From the NCBI RefSeq assembly GCF_002127325.2, contig NC_035448.2, forward strand, positions 128,909,144 through 128,973,143: 64,000 bases of DNA, in the 5' to 3' direction. Within the stretch, counting starts at the first letter, position 1; each line of letters opens with the position of its first letter. Of this stretch, positions 1 to 11,722 are shown in pieces. Under the pieces are notes generated by a model. That model searched no databases. It was not told the DNA's origin and saw only the letters and a list, made by a program, of their open reading frames with translations. The position numbers and the translations under genes were made by a program. Source of the DNA: Helianthus annuus. Its lineage: Eukaryota > Streptophyta > Magnoliopsida > Asterales > Asteraceae.

Positions 1-652
1 ATTAACAAGTGCAATACTTAATAATTCAATCGGATTCACAACGAATAACAGAGCATAGTCCGAATTCGAACAGCACTCAGATATTCAAGTCGAAATCACG
101 ATGAATAATCAAAGTACAAGCTCAATTGAGCAGCACCTGGACTATCGTTGGATAGTTATAATCGATCGGACGTTGAATCGTAATAGCGATCGAGTTAATA
201 CCCTGATTGCGGTAGCGATTCGAGATCTGTGTGTGTTTGTGTAGTATATAGCTGATAACTCAGCGTGTATTTTGACGTTTTACGTCATTTCAATTCTCAA
301 ATTCAAGTCCCAGACACCCCTATTTATATACGAAATTTGACCCCCGTCGCGTAGCGCGAGGGGTACCCCCATGGGCGTCGCGCTACGCGAGGGGTAACCT
401 ATGTTTATAGGGTAGCTACGTGTGTAACTAGGCTTGCTGTGTTGACAGTTTCTTAAATTTCGAGTTTGACAGATAGTTATGAGGATAATCGTAACTAGGG
501 TTTTACCCCCCCTGAGTTTTAGGGGCCCTGATCCTGATTCTGATGATTCTGAAAATTTTAGGGTTTGCGTAGAATCACTTGGGTGTCTCAATTAGGGTTT
601 TCTTAATAGCTAATTACCATCCTAATTATGGATTTTAGTGACAGTTGTTACA
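1..652 (-). repeat. 3' LTR of A' (partial)
   Basis: Matches 5247-5904 almost base for base. By eye I find three substitutions and a C-tract length difference (7 C at about 506 against 13 C at about 5752). The inner end is GTTGTTACA at 644-652, the reverse complement of the TGTAACAAC LTR start. About 0.8 kb of this LTR lies left of the window. Confidence 0.93.
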
Positions 653-665
653 TCCTCCCCACCTT
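653..665 (-). other. Polypurine tract of A'
   Basis: The minus strand reads AAGGTGGGGAGGA directly against the 3' LTR. It is identical to the tracts of elements E and A. It is the expected primer for plus-strand DNA synthesis. Confidence 0.88.
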
Positions 666-671
666 AAGAAA

Positions 672-691
672 AAATCTCGTCCTCGAGATTT
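672..691 (-). other. Pre-polypurine-tract hairpin (A')
   Basis: Perfect inverted repeat: arms AAATCTCG and CGAGATTT around a 4-base loop, six bases from the polypurine tract. The same structure occurs in E, A, D and X. Confidence 0.7.
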
Positions 692-1856
692 ACTGAAATA
701 GATGAGGGTGCTTTCTCTTCATCTTTGATTCCAGTTCCCAAGTGTACTCTGGTCCTCTCCTGGATTCCTATTTGACTTTTACTAGCACTAGTCGTTTGTG
801 TTTGAGAAACTTAATCTTCCGATCTTTTATTTGTAGGGGTTTCTCTATGAACTTAAACTTCTTGTTTACCTCTACATCTTGAAGAGGTACGACCAGGGAT
901 TTGTTTTGCTAAACTTTTCTTGAGATTGAATACATGGAACACATTATGTACTCCAACTAGGTCTTCTGGTAGTTATGGGCGATAAGCAACTGGTCCTATC
1001 CGTTGGACTACTGGAAATGGTCCTATGTATTTTGGACTTAGCTTCCTTTCTTACCGAATTTATAAATTCCTTTCCAAGAAAATATTTTCATTTTGTCTCC
1101 AACTCGAACTTCGACGGCTCTTGTTTATTATTTGTATAATTCTTTTAACCGTCTTCAGCCTTTTCTTCGTGATACTGAATATCACAGTCGTAGTCACTGA
1201 GGATTTCCTTTTCCTCATGTTTAATTTTTGTTGCTCCAATATATATCTTAAATTCTTATGACCCATATGGATAGTAAACTTACTTAGATAGTGTTTCCTA
1301 ATCTTAAGGGTAACTTGTGGCTTCTAATTTTTAAGTTTACAAGTGGTATGGCTTTCTTCGTGCTTTTGCAATTGCCTTGATGCATATACAATTACCTTTT
1401 TGTGTTGCATTACCATTCATCCAATTTCTAGCTTTGAAGCATCACCGTATACTTTTAAAATCTTCTGTTTCTTCTGGTAAGGCTAGGATTGGAATATTTG
1501 TTAATTTATGCTAGAGGCTTCTTTTTGTTTAAGTTCTTATTTAGAATTAACTGTTTTAGCTTAGTTAAGGATATATCTATCTAAGAGAATCCTCAATAAA
1601 CTGCCTATAGTATCTGGCTAAATTTACAAGATTCCTAATTTTCATTTAGGGATTGCGAAATCTTCCATTTTACTGATTTGCTGCTATCTTAGCAGGATCT
1701 AAGTGAATACCTTCATGATTCATCATGTGACCTTACGTAGTTTATTTCCTGTAATCATAAATACTTCTCCGGCGGGTGCCTGGATTTTCTATAAAGTTCT
1801 TATTACAGAGAATTCGAGCAGGGTTGGTTACTACTCAATCTATTTCTAACACAACA
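692..1856 (-). pseudogene. Decayed pol remnants of A'
   Basis: No long frame survives. Read on the minus strand, pieces resemble the end of Ty3 pol. An integrase C-terminal/chromodomain-like stretch lies near 700-1130. An RNase H piece lies near 1165-1200 (it reads as the [10 protein letters not shown] motif also seen in A). A further RNase H piece lies near 1340-1410 and an RT-end piece near 1690-1730. The RT core and the integrase DDE core are absent, so several deletions have joined distant parts. The order of the pieces still follows a normal pol read on the minus strand. Confidence 0.65.
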
Positions 1857-3318
1857 TCAAACTCGGCTAATTTCATAGGAATTAGATTGGCGAAAAATTC
1901 TATGACCTGAGAGTTCTATATTTTCCTTTTTGCCTATTTTGACTGTAAAGATTTGCCTAAGTTTGATTAATGATAGGTTAAGAGTTTGACAGAATGAAGT
2001 ATTTATAAAACCTTGGTTTGCACCAGAGTCAAATAATACTTGCATAAATGTTTGTGAACTAAAACGTACCAACTATGATGTCAGGAATTAGTTCAGCTTC
2101 CTGAGTAGTTAATTGAAAAGCTCTTGCGTTTTTCTTGGTAGTCCCTTCTGCAGGTTTCGTCTTTTCGTTTGCTGGATTGCCTAATTTCGGGCAGCTTGTT
2201 CTGAAGTGTCCGGGTTCTCCACAATTGTAGCAAGTTATTGCCTTCTTTTTCCTGCAGTCTTCTTCTTGATGTCCTGGAATTTTGCAGTAATTGCAGCATC
2301 CTCTGCATTTTCCAAAATGTTTTCCCTTGCAGGTATTGCAAAATGGAATAGTGGAAAATCGCCCGTTGTCTCTTTTCTTGAAATTGTTACTATTACCTAT
2401 ATGAAATTCTTGGGTAATTTTCTGGGCTAAATCCTTCCTCCTATTTTCTTCCCAAGTGCGTACCAATCCGTCAGTTAGAGTGTTAGCTAATTCTACCGCA
2501 TCGTCAATCGTGCGGGGTCTCGCAGCTTTGACAATGTCACGAATTTCACTAATCAAACCCCAGATATAGCGAGAGATGAGTACCGGTTCCGGCGAAGCCA
2601 AAGTAGGTACAATTCTGGCATACTCAAAGAATTTTGAAGTATACCCTCGACAATCTACATCTACCATTCGGTGACTTAAAAACTTATTCGCCATCTGCTC
2701 TTTTTCATATTCGGGACAGAATTTTCTTTCTATTATTTGCTTAAATTCTTCCCAACTCATGGTATAAGCTACTTCACTTCCTTTAGCTTGTAACACTGTA
2801 TTCCACCATTCTAACGCTTCTTCCTTGAAAAGGTGTGATGCGTACATAACCTTATCTTCCTCAACACATTTACTTATTCTGATTACTGCCTCGGTTTTCT
2901 CTAACCAACGCAGTGCCGCAGTTGCCCCTTCATTGCCTGCGAACTCTACGGGTTTACAGGCAAGGAACTCCTTGTAAGTGCAACCAGGCGTTGCAACTTT
3001 CTTTTTCTTAGAGAGCGGAGCTTGTCCTAGTTTCTTATCATGATTAACATGATCATTGCCTCCATTTACGCTATTACTGAAGTTATCTTCAGAAATACGT
3101 TTGCTAGGAATGATTTGTTGTGGTTCTATTAGATTTTTAACAGCAGCAATGATTGCTGGAATAGCGTTGGCTATTCCTTGAGCTATCATTGTTGGAATAG
3201 TGTTAGCTATCCCTTGAGCAACAATATTTTCTATATCCTGCCTAGTCCTATATTGATCCCCTGATTGTTGCTCGGGTTGATTAACTTCATTAACTGGTTC
3301 ATTATTTGCGTTTTCCAT
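1857..3318 (-). pseudogene. gag: Gag and start of protease of A'
   Basis: The Gag frame runs from Met at 3318, the residue equivalent to the start of A's Gag, to a stop at 2059 (about 419 residues). The retrotransposon gag core contains CKPVEFAGNEGA and EEALEWWNT. It is followed by Cys/His zinc knuckles (CNYCKIPGHQEEDC and CYNCGEPGHFRTSC), which in this family bind genomic RNA in the virus-like particle. Protease starts in another frame at 1857-2072 and carries the catalytic LFDSGANQ motif, so a frameshift lies near 2060-2072. An upstream Met at 3381 gives a longer frame, but homology with A favours 3318. The protein is close to A's Gag, though the pol behind it is gone. Confidence 0.85.
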
Positions 3319-3660
3319 CTGATAATTAATTGTATATATATATAATTGTATTAGTATCAAATAAATAACAAGTATACACAAAATTATTATATAGTTTTAT
3401 ATAGCCAAACTATTGATTTCTCGAAATAATAATATACCTTATTATACACCATTATCTTACAAAATTTTATTCGTAAAAATTTTACAGACTGATTTTGACT
3501 ATTATTACACAATCCTTGTTCCATAAATCTCCTATTCTTTGGTAAATGATATTCTAATAACGGTGTTTCCTCTTAGAAGATCTATTCCTCAATTTCTTAG
3601 ATCTTATTCCCAATATTCATTAGTTCTTAGTCAAAGTGGCAGAGTCTAGCTATATTCTCG

Positions 3661-4080
3661 TTACTTATTAGTGGATTTTGGTTCTGGATCGAACTGAGGA
3701 AAAAGCTTATAGGGATTGTTTTGTAACTGTATTTCATTGGTCAACCATTCGTCTATTTTGAAAGGTCGCGAGTGGGTTGAAGGGTTTGGAATAGCTGGTT
3801 CTACATCTATTAGCTGTTTTTCATTAACAGATTTAATAGAATTGTAATCTGTAAATGAAAAATCTAATTCTTCCTGGGATGGTAATCCTTCAATTTGCCT
3901 AGAGCTTTCCCCGATTTCTATTTTCTTAGGCGTGGGTTTTTCGAGAGATACAGCGTTGAATTCTATAGGTTCTTCTTTGTCTGCTATATACCTATTGAAA
4001 TCTCTGGAAACCGCTATTCTTACTGGATAGAGATTTAAGTTCTGAAGGGCATCAGACAAATTACTCATGCTGTTTAACAT
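3661..4080 (-). CDS. Leader ORF before gag in A' (homologue of A ORF2)
   Basis: A 139-residue ORF lies between primer site and gag. It aligns with the 245-residue ORF of element A at 44790-45527. Shared blocks are an N-terminal NLNLYPV segment, Y-I-A-D-x-E-E-P, IEIGESS, P-A-I-P-x-P and LPQFDPEP near the end. Compared with A it lacks the central Lys/Arg-rich block and the C-terminal tail, yet stays open. I do not recognise a domain and see no gag, protease or envelope motif. It is likely an accessory protein or a remnant of one. Its role is unknown. Confidence 0.6.
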   Translation of the reverse strand: MLNSMSNLSDALQNLNLYPVRIAVSRDFNRYIADKEEPIEFNAVSLEKPTPKKIEIGESSRQIEGLPSQEELDFSFTDYNSIKSVNEKQLIDVEPAIPNPSTHSRPFKIDEWLTNEIQLQNNPYKLFPQFDPEPKSTNK

Positions 4081-4369
4081 AATATAATTACTAAGTCAGA
4101 AGTTATAGCAAATTTGATAGAAAACTTTGAAATATCATTTCATACTGTTTAACTACCAAGACAACTAAAATTTAAAATACCCTAGGTTTTATTTGTAAGT
4201 TTATTTATTTACTGAATAAGACTTCTAGACTATTGGATAATAAAGGTACTAAAATTTAGGTCAAGAATTGCATTATTTGCTACATTGGCTAGCATATAAA
4301 GCTCTGCTCATACTATACCCAATTAGTCAGATAATAAAACATATATTCATAGAATGACAGTTGGAAATT

Positions 4370-4392
4370 TTAAGTATTTTCAAAAGACTTAA
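4370..4392 (-). other. Leader hairpin near primer site (A')
   Basis: On the minus strand arm TTAAGTCTTTT faces AAAATACTTAA with one mismatch, 28 bases from the primer site. It corresponds to the perfect hairpin in A (44213-44240) and the one in E (31193-31214). Confidence 0.55.
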
Positions 4393-4419
4393 CAGGCTTA
4401 AATCAGTGGCTTGATCAGT

Positions 4420-4432
4420 GGCTCTGATACCA
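4420..4432 (-). other. Primer binding site of A'
   Basis: The minus strand reads TGGTATCAGAGCC, complementary to the 3' end of initiator tRNA-Met, 8 bases from the LTR. Confidence 0.92.
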
Positions 4433-4440
4433 CCTTTTTC

Positions 4441-5904
4441 TGTCACGGCCCCCAACCCGGTTTGACCCGTTTCGGGAGCCGCGGGACAAAAAATCCCGTG
4501 GTATTTATTTTTATAGCGGAAGTCTTAACAGGATCGTTTTAAACTTGAAAATTTTGCCCGAGTATTATTTATTTACATTTAGGATAAACCCCGTAAATAT
4601 CATAATTTCATTATTTTACAAACATGTTTATTTATTTTATTTGAGCCACCACTTCAAGCTTGATAGTGCTCCGTAGCACGTGTACTTAATTCAGTAGGTC
4701 ACCTGAAACATGTTGTAAAAAGGTTTTGTCAGCGGGGAAATACTGAGTGAATCATTCATTTTGATAAAATGACACATAGTTATAAATTACAGCATAAGAG
4801 CGATTACTATGGCAGTATCTTAATTAATATCTGGTCTTGCCACCCGTGTGACGATGGTCATACCACTATTGGGTCCAGTCACCCAATTAGTGACGTTTTG
4901 TCACTGTTAGGTCTTATTAGCCTAACCTATGTTAGGGCTTATTGCCTAACTGTGAGAAATTAGTAATGTGCACAATACCCCACTAACCAGCGGTTAAGAT
5001 AACCATGACTTAATCCCTGTAATTATAACACTTTGAAAATAATTTGGAGTATTGTAAAACAGTTGGCTCACAAACTGTGAGAAAAGAGTTTATAAAAGAG
5101 GAATGACTCACATTGCAGATTTAACGGGCAAGGTATAAGCCTACTGATTAGCCTTGATTTAACCTAATTTAATAATAATGCACACACAACAGGTTAGTAA
5201 CTAATTCAGCAGTTACGTCAATTCACGAGATCAAACCCTCACAACGATTAACAAGTGCAATACTTAATAATTCAATCGGATTCACAACGAATAACAGAGC
5301 ATAGTCCGAATTCGAACAGCACTCAGATATTCAAGTCGAAATCACGATGAATAATCAAAGTACAAGCTCAATTGAGCAGCACCTGGACTATCGTTGGATA
5401 GTTATAATCGATCGGACGTTGAATCGTAATAGCGATCGAGTTAATACCCTGATTGCGGTAGCGATTCGAGATCTGTGTGTGTTTGTGTAGTATATAGCTG
5501 ATAACTCAGCGTGTATTTTGACGTTTTACGTCGTTTCAATTCTCAAATTCAAGTCCCAGACACCCCTATTTATATACGAAATTTGACCCCCGTCGCGTAG
5601 CGCGAGGGGTACCCCCATGGGTGTCGCGCTACGCGAGGGGTAACCTATGTTTATAGGGTAGCTACGTGTGTAACTAGGCTTGCTGTGTTGACAGTTTCTT
5701 AAATTTCGAATTTGACAGATAGTTATGAGGATAATCGTAACTAGGGTTTTACCCCCCCCCCCCCTGAGTTTTAGGGGCCCTGATCCTGATTCTGATGATT
5801 CTGAAAATTTTAGGGTTTGCGTAGAATCACTTGGGTGTCTCAATTAGGGTTTTCTTAATAGCTAATTACCATCCTAATTATGGATTTTAGTGACAGTTGT
5901 TACA
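4441..5904 (-). repeat. 5' LTR of A'
   Basis: 1464 bp, starting TGTAACAAC and ending GTGACA on the minus strand. It is related to the LTRs of A over the first part and to E in scattered blocks. In this orientation the promoter module is the GC-rich dyad region followed by a TATA box. Confidence 0.92.
5567..5645 (-). promoter_or_regulatory. LTR promoter of A': TATA box and CpG-rich dyads
   Basis: On the minus strand TATAAATA (5567-5574) is preceded by two inverted copies of a CGCGTAGCGCGA-type sequence at about 5592-5640, with a central GGTACCCCC/CCATGG stretch. The second LTR copy has the same layout at about 315-400. The TATA box gives the probable transcription start of the element; the role of the dyads is inferred from position only. 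Confidence 0.6.
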
Positions 5905-8365
5905 TGTATGTTTCCCGAATTGGAATAAAATGAGCACTCTTGGTCAATCTGTCAACTACTACCCATATAGCATCAAATCCACGTGATGTTCTTGGTAGTT
6001 TAGTTAACAGATCCATAGTAATGTGCTCCCATTTCCACACCGGAATGTCTAACGGCTGGAGTTTACCGTAAGGCTTCTGGTGTTCTGCTTTTACTTGTAA
6101 GCAAGTTAAGCATTTTTTCACATACTTCGTGATATCTCGCTTCATTCCGGGCCACCAATAATTTTGTTTCAAGTCTTTGTACATCTTGGTAGCTCTCGGA
6201 TGAATAGAATAGCGGGACTTATGGGCTTCGTCAAAAAGAAAAGTTTTAACATTGCAAGTGTTTGGAACCCAGATTCGATCGAAACGGGTTTTCAATCCAT
6301 TACTATTATCCTGCAAATCTTTAAGTTGGCCCACTATTCTTTCCCTTTTTAAATTTTCTTCTTTTACAGCTTCTATTTGTGCCTCTTTGATTCGTTCAAG
6401 TAAACCTGAGGTCACTACTAACTGCATCGACTGTACCCGAATAGGTGAATATTCTTCTTTCCTACTCAGTGCATCTGCAACTATGTTGGCTTTTCCAGGA
6501 TGATAATGAATTTCACAATCATAATCTTTCACCGTCTCTAACCAACGCCGTTGTCTCATATTTAACTCCTTTTGATCAAAGAAGTACTTGAGACTTTTAT
6601 GGTCAGTGAAAATAGTACATTTCACACCATATAAGTAATGCCTCCGTATTTTTAAGGCAAAGACTACTACCGCCAATTCCAGATCGTGTGTCGGATATTT
6701 CTTTTCATGAGTCTTTAATTGTCTTGAAGCATATGCGATCACCTTTCCTCGCTGCATAAGTACACACCCGAGACCAAGCTGAGATGCGTCAGAATAAATG
6801 ACCATATCTTCTGTCCCATCTGGTAACGTTAATACAGGGGCACTGGTCAACTTTTCTTTAAGGATACGGAAGGCATCTTCTTTTGCACTACTCCATACAA
6901 ATTTCTCATCTTTACGAGTCAACTTAGTTAATGGTGCTGCAATTTTGGAGAAATCTTGTATAAATCTCCGGTAATACCCCGCAAGACCTAGAAAACTCCT
7001 AACCTCTTATGGATTTTTAGGAGGTTTCCATTTAGACACAGCTTCTATTTTGGATGGATCTACCGACACTCCGTCAGCACTAATAACATGTCCAAGAAAC
7101 TGTACCTCACGTAGCCAAAAGGCACATTTTGAAAATTTGGCGTAAAGTCTCTCACGCCTAAGCGTTTCAAGTACTTCTCGCAGATGACATTCATGATCCG
7201 CTTCGCTTGTTAAATATACTAGAATATCATCAATGAAAACAATCACCGACTTATCTAGCATTGGCAGGCAGACGCGGTTTATAAGATCCATGAAGGCCGC
7301 AGGCGCATTGGTTAATCCAAAACACATTACTAAAAACTCGTAATGTCCATAACGCGTTCGGAATGCTGTTTTTGGGATATCTTCTTCTTTTACTTTCAAC
7401 TGATTATAACCTGATCTTAAGTCGATCTTCGAAAACCAACTCGCGCCTTGTAGCTGATCGAATAAGTCGTCGATCCTAGGAAGCGGGTATCGATTCTTTA
7501 TCGTGAGTTTGTTTAACTCCCGGTAATCAATGCACATTCTCATACTTCCGTCTTTCTTTTTCACAAATAATACTGGCACTCCCCACGTAGAAACGCTTGG
7601 TCGAATAAATCCCTTGTCTAGAAGATCTTGTAATTGCGACAGCAATTCTTGTAGTTCCGACGGCGCTAATCGATAAGGAGCCTTGGCTACCGGTTTCACG
7701 CCCGGAACCAACTTGATGCCAAACTCCACCTCACGCTCAGGTGGTATCACCGGTAGATCTTCTGGAAAAACATCTTCGAATTCCCGTACCACTGGTACGT
7801 CTTTGATTTCTGGAGTTTCCTTAGTCGAATCATGTATGTAAGCCATATATGCTTTACATCCATGTCGAACCAGCTTGCAAGCTTTCATGAAAGAACAGAT
7901 TATGGGGCTGCAGCTTTTCTCCCCATAAATAGTAACATGTTTTCCGCTTGGAGACATTAGTTGTATCTCTTTACGGTTACATATTACTTTCGCGTGATAT
8001 CGAGCTAGCCAATCCATCCCGATTACCACTTGAAATTCTCCCATTGACATCGGAAGTAAGTCGACGAAATATTCTTCATCATCAATGCTCAGTTTGCAAT
8101 TCCAACACATATCACAAACAATAAAACTTTTATTATCACCTATTTCAACTTCTAGGGGTATAGGTAATTTTGTTAATGTGAATGTAGGGTGTTGAATAAA
8201 TCGATGTGATATAAAAGATCTATTTGTACCCGTATCAAATAAAATTCGTGCTGGAATTGAATTTACAAGAAATATACCTGAAACAACATCAGGTTCAGTT
8301 TTTGCCTCAGCAGCAATGCAAAATCTGGGCATCCGACTTTGCATCAGCGGTGTCTTTAGTTCCAA
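5905..8365 (-). pseudogene. pol: Protease, RT, RNase H and partial integrase of B
   Basis: One frame runs from 8365 to the A' junction with a single in-frame TAA at 7007-7009. In order: aspartic protease ([10 protein letters not shown] near 8215-8245), RT (IDYRELNK, then the active-site FIDDIL near 7215-7235), RNase H ([13 protein letters not shown] near 6770-6810), the integrase zinc region (HKSRYSIHP, then CLTC) and the first integrase motif MDLLTKLP. The second Asp, the Glu and the C-terminal domain are cut off by A'. An apparent cysteine (MCFGLTN) replaces the usual Pro next to the RT primer-grip region. The frame differs by one from gag, so a shift lies between about 8310 and 8440. Confidence 0.88.
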
Positions 8366-9377
8366 CTATCTCCGGGCACTCAAAATTTTTGTGTCCCGGT
8401 TTGTAACATTTATAGCATACTGACACCTTCCCTGGCCAATTTGCAACCACATGTCCCACTTTGCCACAAGTAGGACATGGTTTGTTTTTAAAATAGCATT
8501 CGCCCTAGTGATTCTTTCCACAAATTTTGCATTGAGGTATCCCCCCTTTTTCAACTCCTTTCTTGGGAGCTTCGTTCAGTTTTGGTTTCTTTGCAGAACT
8601 GGGATTTGTATCAAACGCTCTTCTCTCACCCCTATCGATCTGCTTTTTCAATTCAATCTCTCTTTCATGTGCAGCATTCACTATCTCTGTAAGATGCACA
8701 TATTTTGAAGGAGTCATGAACTCCCTATACTCCGCACTCAGCATGTTGTAGTAATAATAGATTTTCTATTTTTCATTTTGAACCAGCTCATCACAGAACC
8801 TGAGCTTATCAAGAAAGATTCCCGTAATCTTTTCTATCAACTCACCATTATGCCTTAGCTGAATAAACTCTTCTTTAATCCTATTGATTATAGCTTTCGG
8901 GCTATGGTGTCTAAGGAACGGAGTTTTGAATTCTTCCCACGTCATATTTCTCGTGGCCTCAATTCCCTGTTCCTTCTTCAGATTATCCCACTAATCCTTA
9001 GCTTGGCCTCTCAATTGACCGGTTCTGTATGCCACAAAATCAGTTTCATCACAATGGGTTCTCTCGAATACCCCTTCAATGTCGCTAATCCATCGTTGAC
9101 AAGCGATCGGATCAATTTCACCATGATAGAACGGGGGTTTGCATGCCATAAATTTATTATATGGACACGCTTTTGATTTACCCGCCTCTTTCTTTTCATT
9201 CATCTTATCGTCTATTACCGATAAGAGAGTGGTTTGTAGTCTATCGATGAACTGCGGTAGACTAGCTTCTAAGGCTTTTCCGACTTCCTCGGAAATAGTA
9301 GCTTTCATCTCCTCAGTTATACGAGATGTTGATTCCTTTCCGGCTTCACCGACCATTTCTTTAACTGAAATATTCAC
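8307..9377 (-). pseudogene. gag: Gag of B
   Basis: The frame opens at Met 9377 and runs with in-frame stops at 8991, about 8770 and 8505 to 8307. The gag core contains CKPPFYHGE and RQLRGQAKD-like segments, then W-D-N-L after the first stop. Two zinc knuckles follow near the end (CPTCGKVGHVVANWP, where the last Cys is replaced, and CYKCYKPGHKNFEC). B's Gag is clearly different from those of A, C and D. Three nonsense codons and the shift into pol make it non-functional. Confidence 0.8.
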
Positions 9378-9668
9378 AATAGTTAATCAATAACTATTTG
9401 ATTTATTTCCACCTTGTTACATGGAAATTCATATTACACATACTTAATCACAAGTAATGTGTATTTCTTTTTATGTTCGGTCAAGTACATATCTTGCCTT
9501 ACCTTTGTCACTTAGTGTATTTCCCGGGTTTGAGTATAATAGTACACTCCTACCATACACTTTTGTATTCTTTACATCATCTAAATCTATACATTTGGAC
9601 TAACTTATAAATAACTCTTACCGGATGTCTTGATCAAGCTTTGAACCGAACACGCTTTATCTTAACGA
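9378..9668 (-). other. Untranslated leader of B
   Basis: About 290 bp between primer site and gag with no ORF. I see no clear stem next to the primer site here, unlike in A, C, D, E and X. Confidence 0.6.
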
Positions 9669-9682
9669 GGCTCTGATTACCA
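9669..9682 (-). other. Primer binding site of B, one base longer than usual
   Basis: The minus strand reads TGGTAATCAGAGCC, the initiator tRNA-Met site with one inserted A. The other elements here carry the exact site. Confidence 0.8.
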
Positions 9683-9685
9683 ACT

Positions 9686-10271
9686 TGTAAGACCCTTCAT
9701 GATATTTTATCATTTATATAATAAGTGACACATTTATAAGTCTCTTTCATAGTAAAAGGTCGAATTAACGACTTTTATATAAACTTCAAAACTTTACATA
9801 CGACATTCACTAACGTTTCCAAAACATGTTGCTCAAACCCAACATACTTAACTTTTAGACCATACTAACCATCTATATAAAAGTATGAAAATACATCATC
9901 AAAACATTTTGTAACAAAAGAAGTAGTTTCAATTGCGGAAGCTTCTATGCGCGTGTGTTCGGTTTACTATATAACTTGATCTTCATCCGCAAGTTGATAT
10001 TATTACATATGACCAAAAACCATTCAAAACATCAGTTAGATAAATTATAAGATGATTTAAACAAGTTTCAATGGTCAAAACTGACAAAAATCAAATTTTT
10101 CTGCATTTGGGGAGCTGTCACGGGGGGCGACAGAGCACCCCCTAGCTTTCGCGGGGTGCGAGAGCCGTCACGTAGCGCGACAGTGTTTACCCTCCAGCGT
10201 CGCGTGACGCGAGCCCTCCATTTCGGCAGAAGTTCAGTTTTACAACCTGCACATTCCCAGCTCAACTAACC
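9686..10271 (-). repeat. 5' LTR of B (partial)
   Basis: Its inner end next to the primer site is TCTTACA on the minus strand. The region 10117-10220 holds GC-rich inverted repeats (CGTCACGTAGCGCGACAG, CGTCGCGTGACGCGAG). The outer end is uncertain. Either X cut the LTR at 10271, or the LTR ends near 10241, where the minus strand reads TGTAAAACTG. Confidence 0.65.
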
Positions 10272-11722
10272 TGTCACACCCTGACCACGTAAAACAACAA
10301 ATCGTGGTGGAAACGTCAGGGAGTGTCGTAACAGAATCATTGTTTCACAACCATGGATTAAATAATTTCGTTTTATTGAATTACTGAACTCATTGTTTTA
10401 TTACAAATCAGACAAATACAAGTATTATCTTTCAAGTTTTAAAGTCGCTAAGGCACAGTCCATCCTATGTATAGCATACATCAACAATCATCACATAACA
10501 GCACCTGAAACATGTGTAAAAATAGGTACGTCAGCATAAAAATGCCTGTGAGATACATAGGTTTTATTATAATAGGATTCATGACTTATAAGTTTAAAGA
10601 AAAAATATTTAATCAAAAATAGTCATGAACCTTAAAATATTTTCTTTTATAAATCCTACAAAAATTTATAAGAAATCAGGTGATATAACATAATAATGCA
10701 TAAATAAATAATTAAGTAAAATGAGTTTATATAAAATATGTTGTTTGTAAAACAACATTTTGATAAAAAGGTTTGTAATATATATAAAAATATACTTTGG
10801 TTTTAAGAAAGTCAAATAAATAATATATTAAAATATATTTTAGTTCCAAAATCGTTAAACAAATAGTATATTAAATATACTTTAGTCGTCAAATAATAAT
10901 TTTCAGTAGTATATCAAAAGTATACTTTGGTTTTATAAATAACATATTAAACTATGCTTTAGTTTTATAAATAACATATTAAACAATGCTTTGGTTTTAT
11001 AAATAACATATTAAACTATGTTTTGGTTTTATAAATAACATATTAAACTATGTTTTGGTTTTATAAATAACATATTAAACTATGTTTTGGTTTTATATAT
11101 AACATATTAAACCATGTTTTGGTTTTTATAAAAAACATATCAAACTATGTTTTAAATTAACAAAATATATGTTGGTTTTGTACAATATCACACATGAGAG
11201 CATATCAAACTATACTTTTGGGAGTATAACAAAATATACAATAAAAATGTGATATAAGAATTCATTCAGACCTAAGTGTATCAAAATACACCTTTGAGAC
11301 TATAGAAATACCACAAAGGCAATCCCTATTTGGATAAAATATCGGTTTCTGACATTCCATGACAACAGGAATGGGGTGTCAAATCCTATGTTGCTATATC
11401 ATACTACCAACCAGTCTAGTGAACATAAAATAAGTACTATCCAACAATTTAACTTTATAATCTTTGGAAAAATTAGTGTTTAAACCATAATTAATCATTT
11501 AGTTTATCAAAATATAAGTACTAATACGTATAATAAATTATACTTTGAAATCATAAACAGAACAAATAGGTACACATATTTCACCCCAAAACATTTGAAA
11601 ACAGTAAAAGAGGGGACTATGTACTCACTTGAGAGTGCTTAGAAGTCTTGAATAACTACCAAGCAAGCTAGACGGATCACGGAAATCAAACGGCACCTAA
11701 TATAGGTAACTACATTAATAAA
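10272..11722 (-). repeat. X LTR1 (partial, interrupted by C)
   Basis: Aligns with 23598-25048 and 37708-39158 with scattered substitutions. It is cut at ATAAA (11718-11722) by C. The remainder of this LTR was lost together with C's 3' end. Confidence 0.9.
10926..11160. repeat. 32-bp minisatellite in X LTR1
   Basis: About seven copies of a 32-bp unit (core AACATATTAAACTATG, then a TTTGGTTTTATAAAT joint), with more degenerate copies just to the left. The same array is in LTR2 and LTR3. Confidence 0.85.

Larger units (their letters stand above)
1..5904 (-). mobile_element. Element A': internally deleted Ty3/Gypsy retrotransposon (left end outside window)
   Basis: On the minus strand the order is 5' LTR (4441-5904), primer site, a leader ORF, gag, a protease fragment, decayed pol, polypurine tract and 3' LTR (1-652, cut by the window edge). 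It belongs to the same family as element A at 42638-62360: LTR ends, primer site, leader ORF, gag and polypurine tract all match. Reverse transcriptase and integrase cores are missing, so it cannot encode its own replication. It sits inside the integrase of element B; the flanking 5 bases on the right are TGTAT (5905-5909), and the left duplicate lies outside the window. Confidence 0.9.
5905..10271 (-). mobile_element. Element B: decayed Ty3/Gypsy element, interrupted on both sides
   Basis: On the minus strand it has a partial 5' LTR, primer site, leader, gag, protease, RT, RNase H and the start of integrase. A' interrupts integrase at 5904, so the rest lies left of the window. The X array interrupts the LTR at 10272. 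It is the oldest host in the visible nest. Confidence 0.85.

Noticed and set aside
280..591. 103-codon frame in the A' LTR (105 codons at 5526-5843)
   Set aside because: Lies within LTR promoter sequence, and the frame depends on a C-tract whose length differs between the two LTRs.
4420..4432. tRNA-like words considered as tRNA genes
   Set aside because: Only the 12-14 base primer complement is present at each site, with no cloverleaf around it.
10926..11160. Regular repeats considered as CRISPR-like
   Set aside because: Contiguous 32-bp tandem units without unique spacers, inside a plant LTR.
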